Shown: positions 9,001-18,598, counted from the first letter of the stretch. The stretch: DNA of 64,000 bases from Marinibaculum pumilum (GCF_042646425.1 NZ_JBHRTR010000031.1:186001-250000), one strand, 5' to 3'. Notes: generated by a model not told the origin, from the sequence alone. Numbers and translations: made by a program.

Positions 9001-10407
9001 TCAGTCCGGTGCCGCCAGGGCCGCGGCCGCGGCTCTCCGGCCGGACAGCAGGGCGCCGTGCGCGGTGCCCTGATGCGCGAACAGGGTATGCTCGCCCGCC
9101 AGGAACAGGCGGTCGCCGACCGGGCCGGCCAGCAGGTCGAAATCCGCCGCGACCGCATCGGGCCTGGGATAGGAATAGGCGCCGCGCGCGAACGGATCGG
9201 CCGTCCATCCGCTGCGTAGCAGGCGCGCGGGGGCGGACGCCTGCGGGCCGAAGACCTGGCGCAGCGCGACGACGATTTCCCGTTCCGCCTCGGCATCGTC
9301 CAGCGCCTCTGCCGGCGCGGCCGCCGCACCGAAGGAAAACAGGGTCAGGATCGGGCCGCCACCGAAAGCCATGTGGTTCAGGATGTAGCACCAGCGGCCC
9401 GGCGGCTCCGTCAGGCGGCCGAAGAACTGGATCCCGGACGGCCAGAAGGGCCGCTCGAACAGGGCGACCGCCTTCGCCACGGCGCCCGCGCCCAGGCGCT
9501 GCAGGGCCACCTGCATCGGCCCGGGCAAAGCGGGGGTAAAGGCGAGGCTGCGGGCCTGCAGCACGCCGAGCGGCAGGCAGCAGATCGCCTTGCGGGCGGC
9601 ATGGACCTGCCGGTCGGTGCGGACAGTCACCCCCTGCCGGTTCCAGGCCACTTCCCGCACCACTTGGCCCAGCCGGATGTCCAGGCCGGCCGCCAGCGGC
9701 GCCAGCAGCCGGTCATAGCCCCGCGGCAGCAGCAGGTCCGGTCCACCAAAGGCTTCTTCGGCGTCGAACAGGGCCGACGAAAGTATCCCCAGGGGGGCGC
9801 CGGTGTCGAATTCGGCATTGGCGGCCAGCGCCCACTGCATCAGCGGGTCGGCGACGTCCTGCGGGGCGAGGGTGGCGATCCCTTCCGCCACCGACAGGCC
9901 GCGACGGCCATCGCGCGCGAGGGCCACCATCAGCGCCTCGTATCTGTCGTCCAGGTCATCCAGGGTGTCGTCGTCGACGGCCCGGCCGGCGCGATCCGCC
10001 AGGGTAAGGGAATTGAAGTCGGTCCGGAACGTCGGCAGTTCGAGGTGGCGGGCGATCTCCGCCAGCGGATTGCCGGCCGTGCCGTGGATCCAGGCTGCCC
10101 CCAGTTCCACCGGAGGGCCGAGGCGGCGGTCGGTCGCGATCCGGCCGCCGATCCGGTCGCGCGCCTCCAGCACCACCACCCGTGCGCCGGCGCGCGACAG
10201 CTCCGCTGCGGCGGCGAGGCCTGCGATGCCGGCCCCGAGAACGAGGATGTCGGCATCGCCGGCTGATTGTCCGGCAGAGGCCGGGCGCGCACCGGCAAGG
10301 GCGATTGCAGCCGCCGCCCCGCCCAGCAGGCGGCGGCGGGATGGCAGGTCAGCTCGGCGCGCGGTGCTCGCCGTAGGTCTGGTCCAGCTCCTCGTCCAGT
10401 TCCTCAA
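9001..10407 (-). CDS. FAD-dependent amine oxidase (flavin monoamine oxidase family), Tat-exported
   Basis: About 468 residues. A twin-arginine-like leader (SRRRLLGGAAAAIALAGARPASAG) precedes a dinucleotide loop LVLGAGIAGLAAAAELSRAGARVVVLEARDRIGGR that binds FAD. The C-terminal motif RLFLAGEHTLFAHQGTAHGALLSGRRAA is the second flavin contact of the amine oxidase family. Substrate may be a polyamine or other primary amine. The start is uncertain: the only usable in-frame initiator is TTG at 10407, inside the 3' end of the upstream MFS gene, giving a 59-base overlap and implying translational coupling. Confidence 0.82.
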   Translation of the reverse strand: MRNWTRSWTRPTASTARRADLPSRRRLLGGAAAAIALAGARPASAGQSAGDADILVLGAGIAGLAAAAELSRAGARVVVLEARDRIGGRIATDRRLGPPVELGAAWIHGTAGNPLAEIARHLELPTFRTDFNSLTLADRAGRAVDDDTLDDLDDRYEALMVALARDGRRGLSVAEGIATLAPQDVADPLMQWALAANAEFDTGAPLGILSSALFDAEEAFGGPDLLLPRGYDRLLAPLAAGLDIRLGQVVREVAWNRQGVTVRTDRQVHAARKAICCLPLGVLQARSLAFTPALPGPMQVALQRLGAGAVAKAVALFERPFWPSGIQFFGRLTEPPGRWCYILNHMAFGGGPILTLFSFGAAAAPAEALDDAEAEREIVVALRQVFGPQASAPARLLRSGWTADPFARGAYSYPRPDAVAADFDLLAGPVGDRLFLAGEHTLFAHQGTAHGALLSGRRAAAAALAAPD

Positions 10408-11914
10408 GATTCCGGCCTGCGGTCTCGATGCGGAAGATCCAGGTGACCGCTGCCCCCAGGAGCGAGGTCCCGACCAGGATGTACAGCAGCATGTCGGTGC
10501 CCAGGTCCGCCAGCAGAATCGGGAACAGCATAGCCGTCAACACCGCGCCGAACTTGCCGCAGGAGGCGGCGAAGCCGGCGCCCAGGCCGCGCACCTTGGT
10601 GGGGAAGACCTCGCCCGCGATCAGGTAGGTCTGGGCGTTCGGACCGATATTGGTCATGAAGTTGAATAGCATGAAGCCGGCGAAGATGAGGACGATCTCC
10701 AGGCCGCCGCTGGTATAGGTGGAGAGTGCGGCGATCAGCAGGCCCAGGCCGCAGCCGATGAAGCCGAAGACCTGCAGCCGGATCCGGCCGACCCGGTCGG
10801 CCAGCAGCACGGCGAAGATGATGCCGACGATCAGCAGCACGTCGATGATGGCGGCGCCCCGGGCGGCCAGAACGTCGTTGTGGATGATGTCGGCGACCTT
10901 GGTCGCATGTTCCCGCTTCTCGCCCACCAGGGAGACCAGGATGGTGGGGGTGAAGATGCCGATGCCATAGGTCCCCAGGTCCTGCAGGAACCAGGGGATA
11001 GAGGCCAGGATCGTCGCCCGCCGGCGCTTCTTGCGGGTGAACAGGGAGATGAAGCCGCGGTTCTTCCTGCCCTTGCCGGTCCTCTCCGCCTGCAGCCCCC
11101 CGGCCCCGGTGCCGTTCCCGCGCAGCCGCACCTGTTTCGGATAGGGCGGGCTGCGGTTCAGCAGCCGCTGCGCCGCGCCTTCTGCCTCCGGTACCCGGTC
11201 GCGGGCGACCAGCCAGTGCGGGCTCTCGGTGATGTAGAAGCGGCCGATCAGCACCAGCGCCGCCGGCAGGATCGCCGCGCCGTACATCCAGCGCCAGGAT
11301 TCGATTTCGGGCGCGGCGGAGAGGATCAGGTAGCCGATCGCCACGCCGGCCAGCGCGCCCACCGCCTGGAAGCCGAAGGCGGAGAGCACCAGCCGCCCGC
11401 GGCTGCGCGACGGGATCGCTTCGGAAATGATGACATGGGCCGTCGGATAGTCGCAGCCCAGCGCCAGGCCCATGCCCAGCAGGCAGATCACGAACCAGCC
11501 GAAATTCGGGCTGATGCAGATGCCGATCAGGAACAGCAGGAACAGCGCCTGCTCGAAGATGAACATCCGCTTGCGGCCGAAACGGTCCGACAGGCCGCCC
11601 AGCGCCGTCGCGCCCACCAGGATCCCCAGCAGGCCCGCGCCGGCGACGAGGCCGTGCTCGAAGGCGCCGAGAGAGAATTCCTTGGAGACAAGCGGCAGCG
11701 CGACGCCGCCCATGAAGACGACCATGCCCTCGAAGAACTTGCCGAAGGCGGCCAGGATCCAGATCAGCCACTGCATCCGCGTCATGGGCGTCATGCCCAC
11801 CGCGGTGCCGTCCGCCCATACCGGGGATTCATCCAGGTATTGCTGTATCGTCCGCCCGCGCTCCGCCGCCGCATCCGGAACTGCAACGGCGCTTGCATCG
11901 TCTGTCCTGGCCAC
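10349..11914 (-). CDS. MFS transporter (metabolite:H+ symporter / sugar porter-like)
   Basis: A 521-residue major facilitator with 12 predicted membrane helices. The loop motif GGLSDRFGRKRMFIF between helices 2 and 3 is the MFS signature, and SRSRGRL and PTKVRGLGAG occupy the positions typical of the sugar porter/aromatic acid:H+ symporter branch. A central basic loop (FTRKKRRRA near residue 295) separates the two halves. It starts with GTG at 11914 and its 3' end overlaps the amine oxidase gene, suggesting that the pair imports and oxidises an amine. Substrate not deducible. Confidence 0.85.
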   Translation of the reverse strand: MARTDDASAVAVPDAAAERGRTIQQYLDESPVWADGTAVGMTPMTRMQWLIWILAAFGKFFEGMVVFMGGVALPLVSKEFSLGAFEHGLVAGAGLLGILVGATALGGLSDRFGRKRMFIFEQALFLLFLIGICISPNFGWFVICLLGMGLALGCDYPTAHVIISEAIPSRSRGRLVLSAFGFQAVGALAGVAIGYLILSAAPEIESWRWMYGAAILPAALVLIGRFYITESPHWLVARDRVPEAEGAAQRLLNRSPPYPKQVRLRGNGTGAGGLQAERTGKGRKNRGFISLFTRKKRRRATILASIPWFLQDLGTYGIGIFTPTILVSLVGEKREHATKVADIIHNDVLAARGAAIIDVLLIVGIIFAVLLADRVGRIRLQVFGFIGCGLGLLIAALSTYTSGGLEIVLIFAGFMLFNFMTNIGPNAQTYLIAGEVFPTKVRGLGAGFAASCGKFGAVLTAMLFPILLADLGTDMLLYILVGTSLLGAAVTWIFRIETAGRNLEELDEELDQTYGEHRAPS

Positions 11915-11981
11915 GGATGCGTCCCCCGACTTCGGTTGCCTGCGCCTGTCTAGCCTGCGCGGAAGCCTGTCGGGATTACGG

Positions 11982-12002
11982 CGTCATGAACTTTTCATGA
12001 CG
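11982..12002. promoter_or_regulatory. Perfect palindrome upstream of the MFS/amine oxidase operon
   Basis: CGTCATGAA-CTT-TTCATGACG has 9-bp perfect arms and a 3-base centre. It lies 68 bases before the MFS start and 23 bases beyond the stop of the MscS gene. With no T-run and AT-containing arms it reads better as a regulator-binding site than as a terminator. Confidence 0.4.
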
Positions 12003-12024
12003 GCGAGGGGAGGTTGGCGCAGGC

Positions 12025-14376
12025 CTAGTCCTGCCGCGATCCCTCCGCTTCCTCCGCGCCGGGCAGTCCGGGGTCGGACTGGCGGCCGGCCGAGCCTGCC
12101 TCCGGCGTGCTGCCGCCGTCCGGGGCGGGCAGGGCGGGATCTGACGCCGCGCCGCCGGCCGGCGTCTCGTTGACCACCCGCAGGGGCGGGGCGCGCCCCG
12201 ACTTGTCCTCGCCCCAGTAGATCGTCTGGTGCGGGAACGGGATCTCGATGCCGCGGCGGTCGAACACGGTCTTGATGCATTCGTTGTAGGCGCGGCCGAC
12301 CGCCCACTGGTTGCCCGGCAGGGTCTTGATCCGGGCCCGCACCGTGATGGCCGAATCGCCGAACTCGGTAATGCCGTGCATCTCCAGCGGCTCCAGGATG
12401 TTGGCGCCGTGGTCGGTCTCCTTCAGCATGTCGTAGGCCTCGTGCATGGCCTCCTTCACCTCCGCGATATCCTCGCGATAGGCCACGCCGATATTCGCCA
12501 CGTGATAGGCGAAGCGGCGCATGTAGTTCGACACCCGGTCGACCGCGCTGAACGGCACGATGTGATAGACGCCGTTCAGATCGCGGATGCCGACGGAGCG
12601 CACGCTGAGCCGCTCGACAGTGCCGGTGGTGCTGCCGACGGTGATCACATCGCCTTCGTTGATCGCATTCTCGAACTGGATGAAGACGCCGGTGATGACG
12701 TCCTGCACCAGCTTCTGCGCACCGAAGCCGATCGCCAGGCCGACCACGCCGGCACCGGCCAGCAGCGGGCCGATATCGACCCCCAGTTCCGATAGCGCCA
12801 GCATCACGCCGATCACGGCGATCGCGATGGTGCCTGCATTGCGCAGCAGCTTCAGCAGGGTGATCTCGCGCGCGCTGGGCGCCTTGCCGACATTCGGGTT
12901 CAGGCGGAACTCCACCCAGGAGGAAAGGCCGACCCAGAGCAGCCAGGCGATCAGCAGGACCACGGCGGAGGAGATCACCGCGCCGGCGATCTCCTGCCCC
13001 AGTTCGCTGGCCAGCCAGCCGCTGATATCCGCCGCCTCCCAGGCCTCCACCAGCGCCAGGATCACCACCACGAAGACGATCAGCCGGACGATGCGCAGCA
13101 GGTTGGGGATGAAGGCGTTGAGCCGCGGCTCCAGCAGCGGCAGGCGCTCCCGCAGGCTTTCCGGCAGGCGCACCCCGCCCGCGATGGCGCGCGAGATGGC
13201 GCTGACCACCAGGATGCCGATCAGGATCGCCGCGGCGGTGCGGCCGGTTGCCGACATGATGAAGGACATGGCGCCGTCCGGCCGCGACAGCCAGATCACG
13301 AACAGGGCCACCACATAGGCGATCGCCGCCAGGTGCCAGAACCGGCCGACGAACAGCATCAGGTGGCCGAAGAAGTCGCCGCCGCCATGGCGGCGCTGCA
13401 GATGCTCGTGCAATGCCTTGCGCTTGCTCAGGATCACGGCCAGCGCGGTGACCAGGGCGATGATCGCGATCAGCACCTGCAGGCTGCGGCCGGTCACGCC
13501 GCCCAGATGGGTGGTGGCGATCGGCACCAGGAACAGGAAGCCATAGCCCAGCAGCGAGGCCAGGCCTCCCAGCCAGGCCGACCAGTAGGCGGCATAGCGG
13601 TCGGACATCGGCGGGATCCGCATGGCGGCACGCCGCGGCGAGAAGATCGCGTGGATCACCGTGCGCACAAGCCCGACGATCAGGAAGGCATTCAGGAACA
13701 GCGACTGTTCGATCTCCATGCCCTCGCCGCTGGCGATCATCGCCACGGCGGCCAGATAGCCGCCGGCCCAGGCCGCGGCCACGACCATGCCTTCGGTGAG
13801 CGCGGCGCCGGCCAGCATGATCAGGGAGACCAGCACGCCGCCCTGCTCGGCCCGCCGGTTCAGTCCCCGCATCAACTGCCGCGCGGGCAGGCGCAGCATC
13901 AGGAGGACCGCGTAAGCTGCGACGATGACGGCCAGCAGTTCCAGGACGGCGCCGGTCAACAGGTCCCAGTCGATGTTCTGGCGCAGCCGCCATTCGGTCA
14001 GCCCGCCCAGCTCGCCGACGATCCGGTCGGCGAGGGCGGCGGCGGATTCCGCCGCCTGCTGCGTCACCTCGGCGATCTGCTTCGCCAGCCCGGGTTGCGC
14101 TTTCGGTTGCGGCGGCGCGGCGGCTGCACTGGCGGCGCCCGCTGCCTGGTCCGCGGCGCCGGCCAGGGCCTCCAACTTGCCCCGCAGCTGGTCCAGCGTG
14201 GCCTGATCGGCCAGCAGCTGGGACAGGGCCTTCGCCTCCTGCGGGGTCAGCGGCAGTGCCGATGCCCCCGTCCGGTCTGCGGCCGCCGGCGCCGCCGTTT
14301 CGGGCTGTGCATGGCCCGTCAGAGGCTGGAGCAGCAGCAGGAACAGGGCGAGGCAGGGCAGCAGCAGGCGGAACAT
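12025..14376 (-). CDS. Large MscS-family mechanosensitive ion channel
   Basis: A 783-residue protein. It has a signal peptide (MFRLLLPCLALFLLLLQPLTGHAQ), a periplasmic region with a predicted coiled segment (residues 50-130), about ten membrane helices, then the MscS pore and beta domains: GVVGLAIGFGAQKLVQDVITGVFIQFENAINEGDVITVG. The C-terminus is acidic and disordered. Members of this size gate on membrane tension and protect against hypo-osmotic shock. The start at 14376 was chosen over one 156 bases upstream because it yields a clean signal peptide after GAGGATT. Monocistronic. Confidence 0.88.
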   Translation of the reverse strand: MFRLLLPCLALFLLLLQPLTGHAQPETAAPAAADRTGASALPLTPQEAKALSQLLADQATLDQLRGKLEALAGAADQAAGAASAAAAPPQPKAQPGLAKQIAEVTQQAAESAAALADRIVGELGGLTEWRLRQNIDWDLLTGAVLELLAVIVAAYAVLLMLRLPARQLMRGLNRRAEQGGVLVSLIMLAGAALTEGMVVAAAWAGGYLAAVAMIASGEGMEIEQSLFLNAFLIVGLVRTVIHAIFSPRRAAMRIPPMSDRYAAYWSAWLGGLASLLGYGFLFLVPIATTHLGGVTGRSLQVLIAIIALVTALAVILSKRKALHEHLQRRHGGGDFFGHLMLFVGRFWHLAAIAYVVALFVIWLSRPDGAMSFIMSATGRTAAAILIGILVVSAISRAIAGGVRLPESLRERLPLLEPRLNAFIPNLLRIVRLIVFVVVILALVEAWEAADISGWLASELGQEIAGAVISSAVVLLIAWLLWVGLSSWVEFRLNPNVGKAPSAREITLLKLLRNAGTIAIAVIGVMLALSELGVDIGPLLAGAGVVGLAIGFGAQKLVQDVITGVFIQFENAINEGDVITVGSTTGTVERLSVRSVGIRDLNGVYHIVPFSAVDRVSNYMRRFAYHVANIGVAYREDIAEVKEAMHEAYDMLKETDHGANILEPLEMHGITEFGDSAITVRARIKTLPGNQWAVGRAYNECIKTVFDRRGIEIPFPHQTIYWGEDKSGRAPPLRVVNETPAGGAASDPALPAPDGGSTPEAGSAGRQSDPGLPGAEEAEGSRQD

Positions 14377-14658
14377 GCGGAATCCTCGAAAGCGGGCGCG
14401 GCAGGTCGGTCGTTGTTCGAGGGCAACTAGAAAGACCAGGGCCGTCACGTCAAGGCTGGGCGCATCGGCGCGGGGCCGCGGACGCGGCCCGATACGGACA
14501 GGCAGGGTGACTAATCCTATTGATATAGACAATCTATGGTCGCATCTTGAGCCGGAGTATAGCGGGCGGCTACCGAAATCTCAGCGGTGCATTGTCGTTC
14601 CTGCGCGCACAGATACCGGATCTGCTGACAGTGTGATGCCCTCGACAGTGGTTCTTGC

Positions 14659-15180
14659 ATGAACATCATCGCCAGAGAACAGCCGGCCGGTTTTGCGCCG
14701 GAGATCCGCCGCGATCCCGATCTCGACATCCAAAGCGGCGAATTATCGGAAGTCCTGCAGGTCTGGCATGCTCTTCGCGGCGATCGGCTGATGCCGGCGC
14801 GTGCGGACATCCGCCCAGCCGACTTTCGCAGGCATCTGGCCCTCATTGCCCTGGTGGACGTGCAGCGCAGTCCGCTGCGGGTCCGCTACCGCCTGATGGG
14901 CACCGCGATCGTGAACGCCCTGCGGCGCGACCTGACCGGCCGCTGGTACGACGAGGTCTATCCGCCGGCCATCATGGCCGAGGTGGAGCAGGTCTATGGC
15001 TGGATCGTCGCCAATCGCCGGCCATTGCGGACCAGCGGCGTCGCCCTGTTCTTCGACCGCAGCATGTACGACTACGAGGTCGTGAACCTGCCACTGTCGG
15101 AAGACGGCAAAGAGGTCGACATGGTGCTGGGCGCCATGCGCTTCACGATGGCTGAGGGCCCGCCGGTCCCGCCGACCTGA
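14659..15180 (+). CDS. PAS_5-type PAS domain protein
   Basis: A 173-residue soluble protein. The sequence WHALRGDRLMPARADIRPADFRRHLALIALVDVQRSPLRVRYRLMGTAIV matches the PAS_5 family of small alphaproteobacterial PAS proteins, with the W...R..P.R....P and YR..GT motifs in order. No output domain is present. A second PAS_5 protein is encoded at 38434-39078. It lies before the ABC importer operon but 263 bases away, so co-transcription is doubtful. The 282-base region upstream is relatively AT-rich (TATTGATATAGACAATCTATGG at about 14518) and probably holds its promoter. Confidence 0.75.
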   Translation: MNIIAREQPAGFAPEIRRDPDLDIQSGELSEVLQVWHALRGDRLMPARADIRPADFRRHLALIALVDVQRSPLRVRYRLMGTAIVNALRRDLTGRWYDEVYPPAIMAEVEQVYGWIVANRRPLRTSGVALFFDRSMYDYEVVNLPLSEDGKEVDMVLGAMRFTMAEGPPVPPT

Positions 15181-15256
15181 TCCGGGCCCGCCGCACCAAC
15201 CGGGAGCCGATCCGTCGTCCGTCGGACCGGGGCGAATGGCGTCCAGCGGCCTAAGT

Positions 15257-15271
15257 TGTTGCGCCGCAACA
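15257..15271. promoter_or_regulatory. Perfect palindrome in the ABC importer leader
   Basis: TGTTGCG-C-CGCAACA is a perfect 7-bp dyad, located 30 bases before a second dyad and about 170 bases ahead of the importer's first gene. It may be a regulator site of the importer/Mo-hydroxylase operon. Confidence 0.35.
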
Positions 15272-15300
15272 TCAAAATAACCCTTCCGCGCACGTCATAA

Positions 15301-15323
15301 ATTATCCTTATGTTCCGGATAAT
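15301..15323. promoter_or_regulatory. ATTATCC...GGATAAT inverted repeat in the ABC importer promoter region
   Basis: Arms ATTATCC and GGATAAT flank a 9-base spacer, in the most AT-rich stretch of this region. The site lies about 120 bases before the substrate-binding protein gene and is a plausible operator or activator site, for example for the LysR regulator at the far end of the cluster. That pairing is inference. Confidence 0.4.
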
Positions 15324-15443
15324 AACAAAAAATTTGTAGCGCCACGCCGGTACAGATAGCGTCTACGTAACAACACAGGCCGAAAAGAAGGTCCAGACGC
15401 ACCGATATGGCCAAATATTAGCGGCATACGGCGGAGGCAGAAC

Positions 15444-16808
15444 ATGTCCAATACTGAAGACGGAAAGATTTCACGCGCCCGCGGCAAAGTCACGGCGGAT
15501 CGGAAGCGGTCCCCGTCGCGCGCCGGCGTTTCGCGGCGCAGCTTCCTGCAGGGCACCGCCGCGGTTGCCGGCGGCGTGGCCGGCTCCGCCGCCATCGGCG
15601 GTTTCCCGACCATCTGGGCGCAGGAAATCAAGGACATCGAGCTCAGCCATGTTGGCGTGTCCTATTCGGTGGTGAAGGCGATCGGCGACCAGGCCTCCAA
15701 GGACCTGGGCTTCAAGGTCACCATGCAGAACCTGGACACCTCTGCCGCGATCAACCGCTTCATCACCCAGCCGGACACCGTCGACATCGCCGATGTCGAG
15801 GGCTGGCAGGCCAAGCTGGCCACCAGGCGCGGCGTGCTGCAGGGCATCGAGCGCAAGCGGATCAAAGAAGTCGACAATATGCTGACGATCTTCACCAAGG
15901 GTGAACTCGACGGCAAGACGGTCTCCCGCCAGGGCATCTCCCCCTACGAGGCGATGTATATCGAGGAGAAGGATGCCACCGACCTGCATGAAGGCGTCAC
16001 CGACTGGATGACCTTCCTGCCGCAGGTCTACAACGCGGATTCCATCGGCTACCGCCCCGACCTGATCGGCCACGAGGTGACCGAGTGGAAGGAGCTGATC
16101 GACCCCAAGTACAACGGCAAGGCGGCGATCCTGGACGTGCCCGCGATCGGCATCATGGATGCCGCGCTCTGCTTCGAGAGCGCGGGCATGATCACCTACA
16201 AGAACAAGGGCAACATGACGCGCGAGGAGATCGACAAGACGATCGACGCGCTGATCAAGCTCAAGAAGGAAGGCCAGTTCCGCGCCACCTGGACCACCTT
16301 CGACCAGTCGGTGCAGCTGATGGCCGCCGGCGAGGTGATCATCCAGTCGATGTGGTCGCCGGCCGTCGCCGCGGTCCGGGTGAAGGGCATTCCCTGCACC
16401 TACGCACCGGTGAATATCAAGGACGGCAATGAAGGCTATCGCGGCTGGTGCAACGGCATGGCCCTGATGCGCCACCTGGAAGGCAAGAAGCTGGAAGCCG
16501 CCTACGAATATCTGAACTGGTACCTGTCCGGCTGGCAGGGCGCCTTCGTCGCCCGCTACGGCTACTACAGCCCGGTACCGTCGACCGCCAAGAAGTTCCT
16601 GAGTCCGGCGGAGTGGGACTACTGGTACGAGGGCAAGCCCGCGCCGACGGAGATCATGGACCCCTACGGCGTGCCGATGGAGCCGCCGGGTGCGGTGCGT
16701 GACGGCGGCTCCTTCGTGGAGCGGGTCACAAACATCTCCTGCTGGAACACCCTGATGGACCAGGCAGCGTACATGAACAAGCGCTGGAACGAGTTCAAGG
16801 CCGCCTGA
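15444..16808 (+). CDS. ABC transporter substrate-binding protein, spermidine/putrescine type, Tat-exported
   Basis: A 454-residue periplasmic binding protein. The N-terminus carries a twin-arginine leader (SRRSFLQGTAAVAGGVAGSAAIGGFPTIWAQ), then a family 1-like two-lobed binding fold with WDPKYNGKAAILD-type features (ELIDPKYNGKAAILDVPAIGIMD near residue 215) and a QSMWSPAVAAVRVKG hinge region. It heads an operon with two PotB/PotC-like permeases and a PotA-like ATPase. Ligand probably a cationic or nitrogen-containing small molecule, since Mo-hydroxylase and amidase genes follow. SD GGCGGAGGC precedes the ATG. Confidence 0.85.
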   Translation: MSNTEDGKISRARGKVTADRKRSPSRAGVSRRSFLQGTAAVAGGVAGSAAIGGFPTIWAQEIKDIELSHVGVSYSVVKAIGDQASKDLGFKVTMQNLDTSAAINRFITQPDTVDIADVEGWQAKLATRRGVLQGIERKRIKEVDNMLTIFTKGELDGKTVSRQGISPYEAMYIEEKDATDLHEGVTDWMTFLPQVYNADSIGYRPDLIGHEVTEWKELIDPKYNGKAAILDVPAIGIMDAALCFESAGMITYKNKGNMTREEIDKTIDALIKLKKEGQFRATWTTFDQSVQLMAAGEVIIQSMWSPAVAAVRVKGIPCTYAPVNIKDGNEGYRGWCNGMALMRHLEGKKLEAAYEYLNWYLSGWQGAFVARYGYYSPVPSTAKKFLSPAEWDYWYEGKPAPTEIMDPYGVPMEPPGAVRDGGSFVERVTNISCWNTLMDQAAYMNKRWNEFKAA

Positions 16809-16829
16809 CCGGGCCCTTGCGAGACCTGG

Positions 16830-16853
16830 GGGCGGGGCCGCCGAGCCCCGCCC
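16830..16853 (+). terminator. Intercistronic hairpin after the binding-protein gene
   Basis: GGGCGGGGC and GCCCCGCCC form a 9-bp stem around a 6-base loop between the binding-protein gene and the permease genes, with no T-run. Such hairpins commonly stabilise the upstream message or attenuate, raising binding protein over permease levels. Confidence 0.5.
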
Positions 16854-16895
16854 GTCCATCCCTGTTCCGCACATGGTGACGAGGATCCGCCTGCC

Positions 16896-17759
16896 ATGAC
16901 CGTCAACAGGAAACTGACCGGCTGGCTCTATGTCCTGCCGCTGGTCGTGATCCTCGTCCCCTTCTTCATCGTGCCGATCCTGACCGTCCTGGTCGCAAGT
17001 TTCCTGGAGAGCGACGGCTTCGGCGGCTTCCTGCCCGGCGTCACCCTCGACAACTACCTTTACCTGTTCTCGTCGAACCTGACCCTGCAGCTCTACCTGT
17101 CGACAGCGAAGTTCGCCGCCCTGACCTGGATCTTCACCGCGCTGCTGGGCTTCTGGATCAGCTATTTCCTGGTGTTCCACATTCGCAACCAGCTGGTGGC
17201 GATCGGCCTGTTCCTGATCTGCACCGTGCCGTTCTGGACCTCGACGATCATCCGCATGATCTCGTGGATCCCGCTTCTGGGTAAGGAAGGCCTGGTCAAC
17301 AGCGCGCTGATGGGCATCGGCGCGATCGACCAGCCGCTGGAATTCCTTCTGTTCTCCGACTTCGCGGTGGTGGTGGCCTATGTCCACCAGCTGACGATCT
17401 TCATGATCGTGCCGCTGTTCAATTCCATGGCCCGCATCGACAAGCGCCTGATCGAGGCCGCCCGCGACAACGGCGCCAGCCGCTGGGACGTGGTGCGCCT
17501 GGTGGTGCTGCCGCTCAGCCGCTCCGGCCTGGCGCTGGGCAGCATCTTCGTCCTGTCGATCGTGATGGGCGATTTCCTGGTGGTGCGGGTGATGAGCGGC
17601 GGCGGCTCCGCCTCCATCGTCGGTGCGCTGTTCGAGGATATCGCGGTGCTGCAATACCCGCCCGCCGCAGCCAGCGCGATCGTGCTGCTGGTGGTGGTGG
17701 TGATGATGCTGGCGCTGATCCTGCGCACCGTCGACATCCGCAAGGAGCTGGCCCGATGA
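16896..17759 (+). CDS. ABC transporter permease, PotB-like
   Basis: A 287-residue inner membrane protein with six predicted helices beginning with LYVLPLVVILVPFFIVPILTVLVASF. The cytoplasmic EAA loop near residue 190 reads EAARDNGASRWDVVRLVVLPLSRSG, which docks on the ATPase. It overlaps the next permease gene by four bases (ATGA). Together with its neighbours it forms the channel of the polyamine/opine-type importer. Confidence 0.88.
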   Translation: MTVNRKLTGWLYVLPLVVILVPFFIVPILTVLVASFLESDGFGGFLPGVTLDNYLYLFSSNLTLQLYLSTAKFAALTWIFTALLGFWISYFLVFHIRNQLVAIGLFLICTVPFWTSTIIRMISWIPLLGKEGLVNSALMGIGAIDQPLEFLLFSDFAVVVAYVHQLTIFMIVPLFNSMARIDKRLIEAARDNGASRWDVVRLVVLPLSRSGLALGSIFVLSIVMGDFLVVRVMSGGGSASIVGALFEDIAVLQYPPAAASAIVLLVVVVMMLALILRTVDIRKELAR

Positions 17760-18598
17760 GCACGAGCAGCGGCTCCGGCCGCCGGCCCTGGACCTTCTAT
17801 GTCCTGGCCACCCTGTTCGGCGCCTATGTCCTGGCGCTCTACGGCCCGATGTTCTGCATCTACCTGCTGTCCTTCCAGGACCTGCGCGGCGGCCTGGTCT
17901 TCCCGATGAAGGGCTTTTCCCTGCACTGGTTCGAGGACCTCTTCACCCAGGTCCGCACCGGCGACGTGAAGGGCAGCTTCTGGCGCTCCATGCAGCTGGC
18001 GGTGCTGGTCACCCTGCTGACGGTGGTGCTGTCCTTCTTCGCCGGGCTGGGCTTCCGGCGGCGCTTTCCCGGCGACGGGGTCGTGTTCTACGTGATGATC
18101 GCCTCCCTGGTGGCGCCGGGCCTGGTGCTGGGCATCGGCATCGGGCTGCTGTTCCAGTTCCTGGGCCTGCCGGCCGGCTGGAGCACCTCGGCGCTCGGCG
18201 CGCAGCTCACCCTGACCCTGCCGTTCGGCATCCTGGTGATGTTCGCCGTCATGTCGCGCTTCGACCGCGCGTGGGAGGAAGCCGCGCGCGACCTGGGTGC
18301 CACGCCGATCCAGACCACCTGGCTGGTGGTGGTGCCGATCCTGCTGCCGGGCCTGGTGGCGGTGGCCCTGTTCGGCTTCACCCTGTCCTACGACGAATTC
18401 CCCCGCACCCTGCAGACCGCCGGCTCGCTCAACACCCTGCCGCTGGAGATCTGGAGCATGACCCTGAACGTCACCTCGCCCTCCCTCTATGCCCTCGGCA
18501 CCGTCACCACCCTGGTCTCCTTCCTCGCCATCGGCCTCAGCCTCGGCTCCATCGCGCTGATCCAGCGGCGGCGGGCGAAGCGGGCGATGGAAGCCTGA
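17756..18598 (+). CDS. ABC transporter permease, PotC-like
   Basis: A 280-residue inner membrane protein with six predicted helices and an EAA loop WEEAARDLGATPIQTTWLVVVPILLPG near residue 180. Its ATG overlaps the stop of the PotB-like gene, indicating translational coupling and a heterodimeric channel. The ATPase gene follows after 19 bases. Relatives carry polyamines, 2-aminoethylphosphonate or opines. Confidence 0.88.
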   Translation: MSTSSGSGRRPWTFYVLATLFGAYVLALYGPMFCIYLLSFQDLRGGLVFPMKGFSLHWFEDLFTQVRTGDVKGSFWRSMQLAVLVTLLTVVLSFFAGLGFRRRFPGDGVVFYVMIASLVAPGLVLGIGIGLLFQFLGLPAGWSTSALGAQLTLTLPFGILVMFAVMSRFDRAWEEAARDLGATPIQTTWLVVVPILLPGLVAVALFGFTLSYDEFPRTLQTAGSLNTLPLEIWSMTLNVTSPSLYALGTVTTLVSFLAIGLSLGSIALIQRRRAKRAMEA

